Shown here: positions 9,801 through 20,113 of the stretch, one piece after another | Layout: each line of letters begins with the position of its first letter | How positions within the stretch are numbered: the stretch's first letter is position 1 | From: Yoonia vestfoldensis | Lineage (GTDB): Bacteria > Pseudomonadota > Alphaproteobacteria > Rhodobacterales > Rhodobacteraceae | Direction of reading: 5' to 3' | NCBI RefSeq assembly: GCF_002158905.1 | Contig: NZ_CP021431.1 | Coordinates: 496,001-560,000 of the forward strand | Length of the DNA stretch: 64,000 nucleotides | Position numbers and translations under genes: made by a program | The notes under the pieces: model-generated | Databases searched by the model: none | What the model saw: the letters and a program-made list of their open reading frames with translations, nothing else | What the model was told of the DNA's origin: nothing

Positions 9801-9890
9801 GTCGCCCTCCCGCTTTTTGGGTCGCTATCTGGACAGAGTATTGCGGCGCATCGGTGACTTTGAAAGCGGAATTCCGCTGAAAGCTGCCCG

Positions 9891-10793
9891 ATGACGCCCC
9901 AGATCGCCTTGCCTGACCAGATCATATCGCCGCGTGCGGTGCTCTATATCATCGCGGGGATGGCGGTCTTGGGGCTGAACGACAATTTCATCCCCTATAT
10001 CGCGCCAGAAGGATCTTTGTGGCAGTTCCACCTGCTGCGCGGGCTGCTGGCGCTGGGGGTGCTGGGGGTGATCGGCTGGGGCAGCTTGCGGCCCAAGCGT
10101 CTTTGGGCCGTGGTCGGACGCAGCCTGTTTCAGGCGGGGTCGATGCTGATCTATTTCGGCTGTCTGGCCATCCTGCCGATCGGGATCGTCGTGGCGGGGC
10201 TGTTCACATCGCCGATCTTCGTGCTGCTGATCGCCGTGATTTTCCAAGGCAAACGTGTCGGCTGGGTCCGCAGCCTTGCCATCGTGACGGGGTTCGCGGG
10301 TGCGCTGCTGGTGATCCGGCCAGACCCTGCGGCGCTGGATCTGGTGGTGTTCCTGCCGATCCTCGCGGGGCTGCTTTATGCCATCGGGGCCATTGCCACC
10401 CGCGCATGGTGCGAAGGCGAAACCACCCTGACGCTGAGCGCGGGTTTCTTTGCGATGCTGGCCATCTGCGGTGCGCTGGGCTGTCTGTTGCTGCCTGCTG
10501 GCGCGCCGGGTGCCGAAGGCTTTGCCAGCCGTGGCTGGATGCCGTTGACCGCTGATCTGTTGTTCTGGATATCGGTGCAGACCGCCCTCGCGCTGGTCGG
10601 TATCTTCTGCCTGTTTCGCGGTTATCAGCTGGGCGAGGCCAGTCAGGTCGCCGTCTACGAATATGCGCTGCTGATCTTTGCCAGCGGCTGGGCGTGGTAT
10701 CTATGGGGGGATCTGGTCAGCCCTGTGGCGATGGCGGGGATGGCGCTGATCGCGCTGGCAGGCATCATCATCGTGTCGCGCCGCAGCGTGTAA
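9891..10793 (+). CDS. DMT superfamily (EamA) permease
   Basis: 300 residues with about ten hydrophobic segments in two similar halves, the EamA arrangement of drug/metabolite transporters. The segment LRGLLALGVLGVIGWG and the paired second half (AVYEYALLIFASGWAWYLWGD) match the family. Many homologues are unassigned exporters of amino acids or cofactors, and the substrate here is unknown. ATG 9891 is divergent from the acyl-CoA synthetase, 90 bases away. A strong hairpin follows the stop. Confidence 0.85.
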   Translation: MTPQIALPDQIISPRAVLYIIAGMAVLGLNDNFIPYIAPEGSLWQFHLLRGLLALGVLGVIGWGSLRPKRLWAVVGRSLFQAGSMLIYFGCLAILPIGIVVAGLFTSPIFVLLIAVIFQGKRVGWVRSLAIVTGFAGALLVIRPDPAALDLVVFLPILAGLLYAIGAIATRAWCEGETTLTLSAGFFAMLAICGALGCLLLPAGAPGAEGFASRGWMPLTADLLFWISVQTALALVGIFCLFRGYQLGEASQVAVYEYALLIFASGWAWYLWGDLVSPVAMAGMALIALAGIIIVSRRSV

Positions 10794-10798
10794 GGGCT

Positions 10799-10824
10799 GG
10801 CGCATCCCCGCGAAGGGATGCGCC
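10799..10824. terminator. Hairpin between convergent genes
   Basis: GGCGCATCCC at 10799-10808 pairs perfectly with GGGATGCGCC at 10815-10824 around a six-base loop. It sits between the ends of the DMT permease gene and the convergent fatty-acid oxidation gene, so it could end both transcripts. There is no U-tract. Confidence 0.6.
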
Positions 10825-10831
10825 TAGATAG

Positions 10832-13024
10832 TCAGGCCGCTTTCGCGCCGGTGGCGAAGCGTTTGTAAAACTCCTGCCCCTTATCGGCCATGTCGCGCAG
10901 CAGGTCAGGCGCGCTGAACCGATCCCCGAATTCTGCGGTCAACTGGTCGCAGCGTTCGGCGGCATAGGGCGCGCCGATGATATCCAGCCAGCTGAACGGC
11001 CCGCCCGACCAAGGCGCAAAGCCCCAGCCAAGGATCGCGCCGACATCGCCTTCGCGGATATCGGTCAGCACGCCGTCTTCCAGCGCGCGCACGGCTTCCA
11101 GCACTTGGGCGAACAGCAGGCGGTGCTGCACGGTCACCAGATCGGGCTGGTCATCCGCGACAGGGTATTGCGCGGCCAGATTGTCCCAGAGGCCAAGGCG
11201 CTTGCCCTTGTCGTCATAGGCATAAAAACCGGCATTGGATTTGCGGCCCAGACGGTTTTGATCGGCCATCCAGAACAGCACCTCGTCCACCGCACCGTCG
11301 GGATAGGCATCGCCCATCGCGGCGCGCGTCGCCTTGGCGATTTTCACGCCCAGATCGATGCTGGTTTCATCCACCAATTGCAGCGGACCCAGCGGCATGC
11401 CGACCAGTTTGGCCGCGTTTTCGATCAGGGCGGGTTCGACCCCTTCGCGGACCATGCGGATGCCTTCGTTGATATAAGGAATGATGCAGCGGTTGGCGTA
11501 GAAGAACCGCGCGTCATTGACCACGATCGGCGTCTTGCGGATCTGGCGCACGAAATCGAGCGCTTTGGCCACCGCGACATCGCCTGTTGCCTCGCCTTTG
11601 ATGATCTCGACCAGCATCATCTTGTCCACGGGGGAAAAGAAATGGATGCCGATGAAATTCGCCGGATCATTGCTGGCTTTGGCCAGTTCGGTGATCGGCA
11701 GGGTCGATGTGTTGGTCGCAAAGATGCAGTCAGGACCCGTCACCGCCTGCACCTTCTTGGTGACCTCGGCCTTGACGCCCACATCCTCGAACACGGCCTC
11801 GACGATCAGATCGCAATCTTTCAAGGCGGCATAATCGGTCGTGGCGTTGATCAGCCCCAACACGGCGGCTTTCTTGTCCTCGGTCGCCTTTTTGCGGGCG
11901 ATGCCTTTGTCCATGTAAGCGGCAGTATATGATTTGCCTTTGTCGGCGGCCTCTTGTTTGGCGTCGATCAGCACGACCTTGATGCCTGCAAGCGCAGAGA
12001 CCAGCGCGATGCCCGCCCCCATCATGCCCGCGCCGATGACACCGACCTGTTTGACCTTTTGATCGGGCGCATCAGGGCGGTTGGCGCCTTTTTCCAGCGC
12101 TTCCTTATTGATGAACAGGCTGCGGATCATGGCCGAGGAGCTGGGGTTCATCAAGATATTGGTGAACCAGCGCGCCTCGATCTTCAGCGCGGTATCGAAA
12201 GGCACCAAGGCCCCTTCATAGACCGCCGATAGCAAGGCTTTCGCGGCAGGATAGACCCCCATCGTCTTGCCGTTGACCATGGCAGATGCGCCGACAAAGG
12301 TCATGAAACCGGCCGGATGGTAGGGCGCGCCACCGGGCATTTTATAACCCTTTTCGTCCCAGGGTTTGACGATGGACGGGTTCGAAAGGATCCATTCCTT
12401 GGCGGCGGCGACAGGGTCGGCCACAACCTCGTCGACCACGCCTGCACGTTTGGCCCCTTGCGGATCGTTCAGCTTGCCTTCGAGCAACAGGGGTGATGCG
12501 GCCATGGCCCCCAGCTTGCGCACCAGACGCGTCGTGCCACCGGCACCGGGGAAAATGCCGACCATGATTTCGGGCAGGCCGATTTTCGCCTTGGGGTTAT
12601 CGGTGGCAAAGATGCGGTGACAGGCCAGCGGGATTTCCAGCCCGATGCCCAGTGCCGTGCCGGGCAGGGCGGCGGCGATGGGCTTGCCGCCTTTGTTGGT
12701 CTTTGGGTCCATGCCCGCGCGTTCGATCTTGCGCAAAACGCCATGCATCGCCATCACGCCGTCGAACAGCCCGCGCGCGGGATCATCACCGGCGCTGTCT
12801 TTCATCCGCGCGATGATGTTCAGGTCCATACCCCCGGCAAAAGACCCGTCCTTGCCCGATGTGATGATGATGCCTTTGACGGCATCATCCGCCAGAGCCT
12901 GATCAATCAGCGCATCCAGATCGGTGAACCCTTGCTGGTTCATCACATTCATGGATTTGCCGATTGTGTCCCAAGTGATGACTGCCACGCCATCGGCGTC
13001 GGTTTTAAGTGTGAAATCAGTCAT
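10832..13024 (-). CDS. fadJ: Bifunctional enoyl-CoA hydratase / 3-hydroxyacyl-CoA dehydrogenase
   Basis: Alpha subunit of the beta-oxidation complex: hydrates enoyl-CoA, then oxidises 3-hydroxyacyl-CoA with NAD. 730 residues. The N-terminal crotonase domain (oxyanion region SFAGGMDLN, and GIFPGAGGTTRL) is followed at about 315 by the Rossmann motif GVIGAGMMGAGIA and the dehydrogenase core IGIHFFSPVDKM, with paired C-terminal helical domains. The start at 13024 matches the crotonase N-terminus; it is 10 bases after the thiolase stop. Length and architecture match FadB/FadJ; symbol given by class. It is the last gene of the MerR-acd-GST-thiolase operon. Confidence 0.92.
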   Translation of the reverse strand: MTDFTLKTDADGVAVITWDTIGKSMNVMNQQGFTDLDALIDQALADDAVKGIIITSGKDGSFAGGMDLNIIARMKDSAGDDPARGLFDGVMAMHGVLRKIERAGMDPKTNKGGKPIAAALPGTALGIGLEIPLACHRIFATDNPKAKIGLPEIMVGIFPGAGGTTRLVRKLGAMAASPLLLEGKLNDPQGAKRAGVVDEVVADPVAAAKEWILSNPSIVKPWDEKGYKMPGGAPYHPAGFMTFVGASAMVNGKTMGVYPAAKALLSAVYEGALVPFDTALKIEARWFTNILMNPSSSAMIRSLFINKEALEKGANRPDAPDQKVKQVGVIGAGMMGAGIALVSALAGIKVVLIDAKQEAADKGKSYTAAYMDKGIARKKATEDKKAAVLGLINATTDYAALKDCDLIVEAVFEDVGVKAEVTKKVQAVTGPDCIFATNTSTLPITELAKASNDPANFIGIHFFSPVDKMMLVEIIKGEATGDVAVAKALDFVRQIRKTPIVVNDARFFYANRCIIPYINEGIRMVREGVEPALIENAAKLVGMPLGPLQLVDETSIDLGVKIAKATRAAMGDAYPDGAVDEVLFWMADQNRLGRKSNAGFYAYDDKGKRLGLWDNLAAQYPVADDQPDLVTVQHRLLFAQVLEAVRALEDGVLTDIREGDVGAILGWGFAPWSGGPFSWLDIIGAPYAAERCDQLTAEFGDRFSAPDLLRDMADKGQEFYKRFATGAKAA

Positions 13025-13034
13025 GATCGCCCCC

Positions 13035-14246
13035 TTACACGCGTTCGATAATCGTTGCGGCACCCATGCCCGATGCGATGCAGAGCGTCGCCAGACCGGT
13101 GGATTTGCCAGAGCGTTCCAATTCATCCAGCAGGGTGCCGATGATGATCGCACCGGTGGCCCCCAAAGGATGCCCCATCGCGATGGACCCGCCGTTGACG
13201 TTGACGCGGTCATGATCGACGTTGAACGCCTGCATGAACCGCAGCACGACGGAGGCAAAAGCCTCGTTCACCTCGAACAGGTCGATATCGCTGATCGCCA
13301 TGCCGGCATCCCGCAGGATTTTCTCGGTCACGGGCACCGGGCCGGTCAGCATGATCGTCGGATCAGTGCCGATTTTCGCAGTCGCACGGATCACCGCGCG
13401 GGGTTTGAGGCCCATCGCCTCGCCCCATTCCTTCGACGCAACCAGCACGCCAGCGGCACCATCGACGATGCCCGATGAATTGCCCGCATGGTGGATATGG
13501 TTGATCCGTTCCAGATGGGGGTATTTCATCAGCGCGATCTTGTCGAAGCCGGGCATCACCTCGCCCATGGCGGCAAAGGCGGGGTTCAGCGACCCAAGCG
13601 TTTGCATATTCGTTTCTGGTCGCATGTATTCGTCATGGTCCAGAATGGCCAAACCGTTGATATCGCGCACCGTCACGACGGATTTGGCGAAACGGCCTTC
13701 GTCCCACGCGGCCTTCGCGCGTTTCTGGCTTTCGACGGCCAATTGGTCGGCCGCGTCACGGCTGAAACCGTATTCAGTGGCGATGATATCGGCGGAAATG
13801 CCCTGCGGGACGAAATAGCTGTCCATCGCAATCGACGGATCAACCGCAATCGCCGCCCCGTCGCTGCCCATGGCGACGCGGCCCATCATTTCAACGCCGC
13901 CCGCGATATAGGCCTGACCGGCCCCGCCGCGCACCTGATTGGCGGCAAGGTTCACCGCTTCCATGCCAGAGGCGCAGAACCTGTTGATCGCCAGACCGGG
14001 GATGGATTCGTCCAGATCGGACGCCAGCACCGCCGTGCGCGCCAGACAGCCGCCCTGTTCGCCAACCTGTGTGACATTGCCCCAGATCACATCCTCGACC
14101 GCGTGGCCTTGCAGGTTGTTGCGCTCTTTCAGCGCGTTCAGCACACCGGCGGACAGGCGGGCGGATGTCACCTCGTGCAGGCTGCCATCGGCGCGGCCTT
14201 TGCCGCGCGGCGTGCGGATCGCGTCATAGATATAGGCGTCGGTCAT
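13035..14246 (-). CDS. fadA: Acetyl-CoA C-acyltransferase (3-ketoacyl-CoA thiolase)
   Basis: Cleaves 3-ketoacyl-CoA with CoA to acetyl-CoA and a shortened acyl-CoA. 403 residues. Nucleophile Cys91 in [11 protein letters not shown], the GHPLGATGA histidine motif and the C-terminal CIASGMGAA cysteine motif are present. Two adjacent ATGs are possible; 14246 leaves 4 bases to a GGAGGA ribosome site at 14251-14256 and is preferred over 14249. It lies between the GST-like gene and the hydratase/dehydrogenase gene, making the usual FadA/FadB-type pair. Confidence 0.93.
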   Translation of the reverse strand: MTDAYIYDAIRTPRGKGRADGSLHEVTSARLSAGVLNALKERNNLQGHAVEDVIWGNVTQVGEQGGCLARTAVLASDLDESIPGLAINRFCASGMEAVNLAANQVRGGAGQAYIAGGVEMMGRVAMGSDGAAIAVDPSIAMDSYFVPQGISADIIATEYGFSRDAADQLAVESQKRAKAAWDEGRFAKSVVTVRDINGLAILDHDEYMRPETNMQTLGSLNPAFAAMGEVMPGFDKIALMKYPHLERINHIHHAGNSSGIVDGAAGVLVASKEWGEAMGLKPRAVIRATAKIGTDPTIMLTGPVPVTEKILRDAGMAISDIDLFEVNEAFASVVLRFMQAFNVDHDRVNVNGGSIAMGHPLGATGAIIIGTLLDELERSGKSTGLATLCIASGMGAATIIERV

Positions 14247-14258
14247 CATATCCTCCGT

Positions 14259-14894
14259 TCAGGCCGCGCCGGATAGCGCGCGCGGCATCAAGTCATAGGG
14301 GTGTTTCCAACCGGGGCGGGCGGCGATGGCGTCCAGCCAGCGGTCGATCTGCGGGTAATCGGTGCGCGCAAAGGTAAAGGGTTCGGTGTAGAACAGGTAA
14401 CCGGCGCAGGCGATATCGGCGATGGTCATATCCTCGCCCGCCAGCCAGTTGCGCCCCGTCAGATGGGTTTCCATCACCTTGAGCGCCGAGGCCAGACGCA
14501 TCGCCAGAAAGCCGTTCACATCGGCGTTGCGCTTGTCCTCGGGCAGGAAATTCATGTTGAACCGCAAAGGCCCGGCCACGCCGCTGACCTTGTGATTGTC
14601 AAAGAACATCCAGCGCAACACCTCGCGGCGTTCGGCGGCGGACCTTCCCCCCAGCTTGCCCGATTTAGAGCTGATGTAATCCTGCATGACCGCCGATTGG
14701 GTCAGCACCAGATCGCCGTCTTCCAGAACCGGCACCTCGCCCATCACGTTGAGCGCGCGGAATTCCGGCGTGCGGGTCGCGCCGTTGAAGAAATCGACAA
14801 AGACCGGGTCCCAGTCCTGATTGGTCAGGGTCAAGGTAAGGGCCACTTTATAGGCGTTTCCGCTTTCGCCGAAGCAGTGCAGTTTCATGGGCAT
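14259..14894 (-). CDS. Glutathione S-transferase family protein
   Basis: 211 residues with an N-terminal thioredoxin-like GST domain (MKLHCFGESGNAYK, with a candidate catalytic Ser in the GESGNA turn; VMGEVPVLEDGD contains the cis-Pro; QSAVMQDYI) and a C-terminal helical domain (LAGEDMTIADIACAGY). ATG 14894 has GGGAGG 8 bases upstream. Its place within a beta-oxidation operon is unexpected for a detoxification enzyme and suggests action on a reactive acyl intermediate or a thioester, but this is inference. The substrate is unknown. Confidence 0.85.
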   Translation of the reverse strand: MPMKLHCFGESGNAYKVALTLTLTNQDWDPVFVDFFNGATRTPEFRALNVMGEVPVLEDGDLVLTQSAVMQDYISSKSGKLGGRSAAERREVLRWMFFDNHKVSGVAGPLRFNMNFLPEDKRNADVNGFLAMRLASALKVMETHLTGRNWLAGEDMTIADIACAGYLFYTEPFTFARTDYPQIDRWLDAIAARPGWKHPYDLMPRALSGAA

Positions 14895-14975
14895 GGTGCA
14901 GGCCTCCCAACCTGGGGCCGAAATCCTTGTGAAATCGGATAGGGACGCCGCAGGATCGCGGCGCCCATCTGAACC

Positions 14976-16754
14976 CTAGAAGTTCGCGGCCTGCAACGCC
15001 ATGACAGTATCAGCCCCGGTGTTGATCCGGGCCAGATGCATCCCTGTCGCGGGCAATTGGCGCGCCATGTAATAACGGCCGGTTGCGATCTTGGTTTCAT
15101 AGAATGCGGTATCGGATGCCCCGCTGTCCAAAGCCTCCATCGCGGCCTTGGCCATGCGTGCCCACATCAGACCCAGACAGACATGGCCCATCATATGCAT
15201 GAAATCATAAGACCCCGACAAAGCGTTATTGGGGTTTTTCATGCCGTTTTGCATGAAATACATCCCCGCCGCCTGCAGGTCTTCGCTGGCGGCTTTCAGC
15301 GGCACAAGGAAATCCTTGTTCAGCGCCTCATTGCCTTCGTTTTCCTTGATGAAGCTTTTGATCATCTCGAAAAACGCCATGACATGTTTGCCGCCATCCA
15401 GCGCGAGCTTGCGCCCCACAAGATCCAGCGCCTGAATGCCATTGGCCCCTTCATAGATCATCGCGATCCTTGCGTCGCGGGCATATTGGGACATGCCCCA
15501 TTCCTCGATATAGCCATGGCCGCCGTAAACCTGCTGCGCGGCGGTGGCATATTCAAAGCCTTTGTCGGTCAGGAACCCCTTGATCACCGGCGTCATCAGC
15601 GAGATCAGGCCGTCGGCGTCCTTGTCGCTGTTGCGATGCGCGCGGTCGATCAGATAGGCGCCCCAATAGGTAAAGGCGCGCGCCCCTTCGACAAAGGACT
15701 TCTGGTCCATCAGGTTGCGGCGGATATCGGGATGCACGATCAGCGGATCGGCAGGACCGTCAGGGTTTTCCGCACCCGTGACAGCGCGCCCTTGCAGGCG
15801 GTCATTGGCATAGGCGACAGCGTTCTGATAGGCGCTTTCGGCTTGGGCATAGCCTTGCAGGCCGACGCCCAGACGGGCCTCGTTCATCATGGTGAACATG
15901 GCGCGCATGCCTTTATGGGCTTCACCCAGCAGGAAACCCGTCGCTGCGTCATAATTCATCACGCAGGTCGAATTGCCGTGGATGCCCATCTTTTCTTCGA
16001 TCTTGCCGACGCTGACGCCGTTGCGCGCGCCAAGGCTGCCGTCATCATTGACCATGAACTTGGGCACGATGAACAAGGACACGCCCTTGATCCCGTCAGG
16101 CCCGCCCTGAATTTTCGCCAGCACCAGATGGATGATGTTGGAGGCCAGATCGTGATCGCCTGCCGAAATGAAAATCTTCTGGCCGGTGATCTTATAGGTG
16201 CCATCGTCCTGCGGGACGGCCTTGGTGCGCATCAACCCCAGATCGGTGCCGCAATGCGGTTCCGTCAGGTTCATCGTGCCGGTCCATTCGCAGGTCGTCA
16301 ACTTGGGCAGGTATGTCTGTTTCTGGTCGTCCGAGCCATGCGCATAGATCGCGGAATAGGCACCATGGGTCAGACCCTGATACATGTTGAACGCCATATT
16401 GGCGGACACGAAAGGTTCCTGCGCGGCGGTATGCATGACGTAAGGCAGGCCCTGACCGCCATAGGCGGGGTCGCAATCCATCGCGGTCCAGCCGCCGTCT
16501 TTCATCGCCTCAAACGCGTCCTTGAACCCGGTCGGCGTGCGCACGACACCATTTTCCAAAACGCATCCTTCGCGGTCGCCCACGGCGTTCAGCGGATGCA
16601 GCACGGCTGTGGCGACCTTGCCGGCCTCTTCGACCACGGCGCCGGTGAAATCACGGTCAAGGTCTTCGAACCCCGGAATATCCTGTTCACTGACGCGCAG
16701 CAGGTCATGCAGCACGAACTGGATGTCTTTGACGGGGGCGTTATAGATCGGCAT
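14976..16754 (-). CDS. Acyl-CoA dehydrogenase (large, DmdC/FadE-like)
   Basis: FAD-dependent alpha,beta-dehydrogenation of an acyl-CoA, first step of beta-oxidation. 592 residues, the longer class with an extra C-terminal domain. Visible parts: [13 protein letters not shown] (substrate/FAD contact), [24 protein letters not shown], and [16 protein letters not shown], where the catalytic Glu is expected. It resembles DmdC-type methylmercaptopropionyl-CoA dehydrogenases as well as general acyl-CoA dehydrogenases, so the substrate is open. GGGAGA lies about 7 bases before ATG 16754. Follows a MerR regulator by 41 bases in the same direction. Confidence 0.9.
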   Translation of the reverse strand: MPIYNAPVKDIQFVLHDLLRVSEQDIPGFEDLDRDFTGAVVEEAGKVATAVLHPLNAVGDREGCVLENGVVRTPTGFKDAFEAMKDGGWTAMDCDPAYGGQGLPYVMHTAAQEPFVSANMAFNMYQGLTHGAYSAIYAHGSDDQKQTYLPKLTTCEWTGTMNLTEPHCGTDLGLMRTKAVPQDDGTYKITGQKIFISAGDHDLASNIIHLVLAKIQGGPDGIKGVSLFIVPKFMVNDDGSLGARNGVSVGKIEEKMGIHGNSTCVMNYDAATGFLLGEAHKGMRAMFTMMNEARLGVGLQGYAQAESAYQNAVAYANDRLQGRAVTGAENPDGPADPLIVHPDIRRNLMDQKSFVEGARAFTYWGAYLIDRAHRNSDKDADGLISLMTPVIKGFLTDKGFEYATAAQQVYGGHGYIEEWGMSQYARDARIAMIYEGANGIQALDLVGRKLALDGGKHVMAFFEMIKSFIKENEGNEALNKDFLVPLKAASEDLQAAGMYFMQNGMKNPNNALSGSYDFMHMMGHVCLGLMWARMAKAAMEALDSGASDTAFYETKIATGRYYMARQLPATGMHLARINTGADTVMALQAANF

Positions 16755-16795
16755 TTGGTCTGTCTCCCTGGGGTCGTGGCGTGGATGGTGCCGGC

Positions 16796-17197
16796 TCAGG
16801 CGGCGGCGGATTTCTTTTTGGCAAGGCTGGCGAGCTTTTCGGCACCCCAAGCCATCTGGGCCTTCAATTCGCCGATCGCCTCGTCAAGCTCGGCTTTCTG
16901 GGCTTGCATATCGGCCAGATGGCGTTCGGCCAGTTCATAGGTCTTGGACAGCTGGGTCTCTTGCCCGTCGTCCATGTGATAAAGGTCCAGCAATTGCCGG
17001 ATTTCCTCGAGCGAGAAGCCAAAGCGCTTGCCGCGCAAGATCAGCTTGAGCCGGGCGCGGTCGCGCTTGGTGAACAGGCGCTTTTGACCCTGGCGGATCG
17101 GGAACAGCAGTTCCTTGGCTTCGTAGAAACGCAAGGTGCGGGGCGTGACATCAAAGGCCTCGCACATCTCGCGGATGTTCATTGTATCTGTCGTCAT
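16796..17197 (-). CDS. MerR family regulator of the fatty-acid oxidation operon
   Basis: 133 residues. An N-terminal MerR winged-helix ([15 protein letters not shown], then [19 protein letters not shown]) is followed by a coiled-coil dimerisation helix (about 75-125) ending in a Lys/Ala-rich tail. It has no cysteine pair for metal, unlike CueR, so it likely senses an organic ligand. LiuR-type MerR proteins are known regulators of branched-chain amino-acid and fatty-acid degradation, and the position directly before an acyl-CoA dehydrogenase fits. GAGGAA sits 5 bases before ATG 17197. A perfect palindrome upstream may be its own operator. Confidence 0.85.
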   Translation of the reverse strand: MTTDTMNIREMCEAFDVTPRTLRFYEAKELLFPIRQGQKRLFTKRDRARLKLILRGKRFGFSLEEIRQLLDLYHMDDGQETQLSKTYELAERHLADMQAQKAELDEAIGELKAQMAWGAEKLASLAKKKSAAA

Positions 17198-17267
17198 GGC
17201 TTTTCCTCATGCGGATGGCTGCTGCCACGCAATTGCGGATCACATTGGCAGCTTACAAGCAAAGGTG

Positions 17268-17277
17268 ACGTTAACGT
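17268..17277. promoter_or_regulatory. Palindromic operator candidate for the MerR-acd operon
   Basis: ACGTTAACGT is a perfect 10-bp palindrome, followed on the right by AAA, about 70 bases upstream of the MerR gene that leads the beta-oxidation operon. It resembles the ACGT-containing dyads I recall for LiuR-type MerR regulators of fatty-acid degradation. The match to that family is from memory and not computed. Confidence 0.5.
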
Positions 17278-17368
17278 AAACAGAACGTCGCGTCACGAAC
17301 AGGGTGACGAAAGGTCAGCAAAAATCTGGCGAATTTGGTGTAATTTTCTGACGCGAGGGCAGGCGCGC

Positions 17369-17737
17369 CTAGGCTAGGGTCTTGGCGGTATGGTCCCGCA
17401 GCTGCTGTAGTTCGGCCATCGTTTCATCCAGCTGCGCGCGCTGCTGGCGCAGTTCTTCCATCTGCCGGTCGGCCAGCGCGACCCATTCGCGCATCTGCGC
17501 ATGGGTGCCTTCTTTTTCGTATATCAGCAGCCATTGCCGGATGTCTTCAAGCGCAAAGCCAAACCGCCTGCCCCGCAGGATCAGCGTCATCCGTGCCAGT
17601 TCGCGTGGGCCATAGAACCGCGCCCGCCCTTCCTTTTCGGGGGTCAGCAGTTCGATATATTCGTAATAGCGCAACGTCCGAGGCGTGACGTCGAATTTCG
17701 CACACATCTCTTTGAACGACAGGCGCTTTTCGGTCAT
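17369..17737 (-). CDS. Second MerR family regulator, paralogue of its neighbour
   Basis: 122 residues. The HTH region ([35 protein letters not shown]) closely matches the MerR protein just downstream, and a coiled coil follows ([20 protein letters not shown]). No metal-binding cysteines. GGAGAA lies 7 bases before ATG 17737. The two genes probably arose by tandem duplication; their effector regions differ most in the C-terminal helix, so they may respond to different acyl-CoA ligands. Divergent from the thioesterase pair. Confidence 0.82.
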   Translation of the reverse strand: MTEKRLSFKEMCAKFDVTPRTLRYYEYIELLTPEKEGRARFYGPRELARMTLILRGRRFGFALEDIRQWLLIYEKEGTHAQMREWVALADRQMEELRQQRAQLDETMAELQQLRDHTAKTLA

Positions 17738-17863
17738 CGGTTTCTCCTCGCCGTTAACCTATCGCCATCGCTGGGGCGGGGCAACAGATGGATCGATCAT
17801 GTTTGCAATGACAATCGGGTAACGCTACTGCGGTGGGGGAGTTCCAGCCATGCAGGAGAAGCC

Positions 17864-18304
17864 ATGTCAGACGATCAGGCCAGCCGCCGCGACAAGATCG
17901 CCGCGCAGTTCATCGCGTCGATCCCGCATGCGCAAGCGCTGGGCATGACCCTGACCGAGGTCGGTGACGGCCGGGCAACCATCACGATGGATTATGACGC
18001 GCGTTTCATCGGCGATCCCGATACCGGCGTCATTCACGGCGGGGCGGTATCGGCCTTGATGGATACCTGCGCCGGGGCGGCGGTGATGGCGCATCCGGCG
18101 GCGGCGCTGGCCACGGCGACGCTTGACCTGCGGATTGATTACATGCGCCCGGCCACACCTGGCGAGCGGATCACGGCCACGGCGGAATGTTATCACGTCA
18201 CGCGGTCTGTCGCCTTTGTGCGGGCGACGGCGGTTGACAATGATGCGCACCGGCCTGTCGCTTCGGCCACCGGGGCCTTTACCATCGAAAGGGGCAAGGC
18301 ATGA
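17864..18304 (+). CDS. PaaI-family (hotdog fold) thioesterase
   Basis: 146 residues, hotdog fold. The family motif is seen as [17 protein letters not shown], with the HGG turn and acidic residue used for catalysis, followed by [14 protein letters not shown]. It should hydrolyse acyl-CoA or aryl-CoA thioesters. ATG 17864 has GGAG 6 bases upstream; an earlier ATG at 17850 is out of frame. It overlaps the next gene, a second thioesterase, by ATGA. Confidence 0.88.
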   Translation: MSDDQASRRDKIAAQFIASIPHAQALGMTLTEVGDGRATITMDYDARFIGDPDTGVIHGGAVSALMDTCAGAAVMAHPAAALATATLDLRIDYMRPATPGERITATAECYHVTRSVAFVRATAVDNDAHRPVASATGAFTIERGKA

Positions 18305-18795
18305 CCACCCGTCCCGAGCCCGTCCAGGTGATCAAGCAACGCCGCGATGCGATGTTGCAAAAACTGGTGGCCCGCGTGCCCTATATGCAATTTCTGGGCA
18401 TCCAGATCGACCGGCGCGGCGATGAATTGACGGCGGTGCTGCCCTATGCGGACCGGCTGATCGGCAATCCGATGTTGCCGGCGCTGCATGGTGGTGCGAC
18501 GGCGGCCTTTCTAGAGGTCACCGCCATCATGGAACTGACCTGGGCGATGATCTGGGAGGATATGGAGGCTGGCCGCATCACCGATGACGCCCCGGCCATC
18601 ACCCTGCCCAAGACAATCGACTTTACCGTTGATTACCTGCGCAGCGGGCTGCCGCGCGATGCCTATGCACGCGCGCGGGTCAACCGGTCGGGGCGGCGCT
18701 ATGCCTCGGTGCATGTGGAAACATGGCAGGACAATCGTGCGCGGCTGTTTGCACAGGCGACGGGGCATTTCCTGATGCCCCCGCGCAATGGCTGA
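18301..18795 (+). CDS. Second PaaI-family thioesterase
   Basis: 164 residues, hotdog fold, distant paralogue of the preceding protein. The equivalent motif reads [16 protein letters not shown], so the catalytic Asp of the first protein's ALMDT is replaced by Glu in FLEV; then [19 protein letters not shown]. Translation is coupled to the first gene (ATGA at 18301). Both could work together as a hetero-oligomer or on different chain lengths; no substrate is visible. Confidence 0.85.
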   Translation: MTTRPEPVQVIKQRRDAMLQKLVARVPYMQFLGIQIDRRGDELTAVLPYADRLIGNPMLPALHGGATAAFLEVTAIMELTWAMIWEDMEAGRITDDAPAITLPKTIDFTVDYLRSGLPRDAYARARVNRSGRRYASVHVETWQDNRARLFAQATGHFLMPPRNG

Positions 18796-20113
18796 CAGGC
18801 TGACGCATCGCCGCGTGCTGCGGATCGCGCTGCCGATCGTGCTGGCCAATGCGACGGTGCCGCTGCTGGGCTTGGTCGATACCGGCGTTGTCGGGCAATT
18901 GGGTGCGGCGGCGCCGATTGGCGCAGTGGGCCTTGGCGCGGTGATCCTGACCGCCGTTTACTGGATCTTCGGCTTTCTGCGGATGGGCACCACCGGGCTT
19001 GCCGCGCAGGCCAGCGGTGCGGGGGACAGCGACGAGGTGGCCGCGCTATTGTCGCGCGCGCTGTTGATCGGTTTTGGCGCGGGGGCGGTGTTGATCGCCG
19101 CGCAATGGCCGATCTTCAACGGCGCCTTTCGGCTTGCCCCCGCCAGCGCCGAGGTCGAGGCCTTGGCCCGCGATTACATGGCGATCCGCATCTGGTCGGC
19201 CCCTGCGACCATTGCGCTTTACGGCATCACCGGCTGGTTGATCGCACAGGAACGCACCGGCGCGGTGCTGGCGATCCAGCTATTGATGAACGGGCTGAAT
19301 ATCGGGTTGGACCTTGTCTTCGTGCTGGGCTTTGACTGGGGCGTGGCGGGGGTGGCTTGGGCCACGTTTATCGCGGTCTGGGCGGGGCTGGTGCTGGGGT
19401 TATGGTATTGCCGCGACGCCTTTGCCGGGGTCGCATGGCGGACAGCGGCGCGGGTGTTTGACCTGATCCGGCTGCGGCGCATGGCGGTGGTAAACAGCGA
19501 TATCATGATCCGATCGGTGCTGGTGCAGGCGATTTTCGTCAGCTTCCTGTTCTATGGGGCAGGTTTTGGCGATGTGCCTTTGGCCGCGAACCAGATTCTG
19601 GTGCAGTTCCTGCACCTGACGGCCTATGCGCTGGACGGTTTCGCCTTTGCCGCCGAGGCGCTGGTGGGCAAGGCCGCAGGTGCGCGGGCGCGCGGTCTGC
19701 TGCGCCGGGCGGCGATCCTGACCAGCCTTTGGGGGCTGGGGGCCTGTGCGGTCATGGCGGTGTGTTTCGCGCTATTCGGCGGCATCATGATCGACATCAT
19801 GACCACCGCAGCCGAGGTGCGCGCGGCAGCGCGTCTTTATCTGCCCTATGTTATCGTCGTCCCCTTGGCGGGGGTGGCGGCATGGATGCTGGACGGCATT
19901 TTCATCGGCGCGACGCGGACAGCGGATATGCGCAACATGATGATCGTCTCGGCGGCAGTCTATTTTACCAGCGTCATTCCCTTGATGGCGCTGTTTGGCA
20001 ATCACGGGCTGTGGCTCGGGATGCTGATCAGCTTTGTGGTGCGTGGCGTGACGCTGGGGCTGAAATATCCCGCGCTGGAGGCTGCAGCCTCAGGTCCAGT
20101 CCGCGCGGCCTGA
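18788..20113 (+). CDS. MATE family efflux transporter
   Basis: 441 residues with about twelve transmembrane segments in two bundles, DinF/NorM type. The N-terminal [23 protein letters not shown] and the internal repeat around [23 protein letters not shown] are typical. Expected to export a cationic or hydrophobic compound using an ion gradient. ATG 18788 overlaps the end of the thioesterase gene by 8 bases. Its end overlaps the end of pyrD on the other strand by 24 bases. Confidence 0.9.
   Translation: MADRLTHRRVLRIALPIVLANATVPLLGLVDTGVVGQLGAAAPIGAVGLGAVILTAVYWIFGFLRMGTTGLAAQASGAGDSDEVAALLSRALLIGFGAGAVLIAAQWPIFNGAFRLAPASAEVEALARDYMAIRIWSAPATIALYGITGWLIAQERTGAVLAIQLLMNGLNIGLDLVFVLGFDWGVAGVAWATFIAVWAGLVLGLWYCRDAFAGVAWRTAARVFDLIRLRRMAVVNSDIMIRSVLVQAIFVSFLFYGAGFGDVPLAANQILVQFLHLTAYALDGFAFAAEALVGKAAGARARGLLRRAAILTSLWGLGACAVMAVCFALFGGIMIDIMTTAAEVRAAARLYLPYVIVVPLAGVAAWMLDGIFIGATRTADMRNMMIVSAAVYFTSVIPLMALFGNHGLWLGMLISFVVRGVTLGLKYPALEAAASGPVRAA

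Noticed and set aside
15036..16940. A 634-codon plus frame over the acyl-CoA dehydrogenase
   Set aside because: Antisense shadow; no recognisable domain, and the minus strand gives a complete enzyme.
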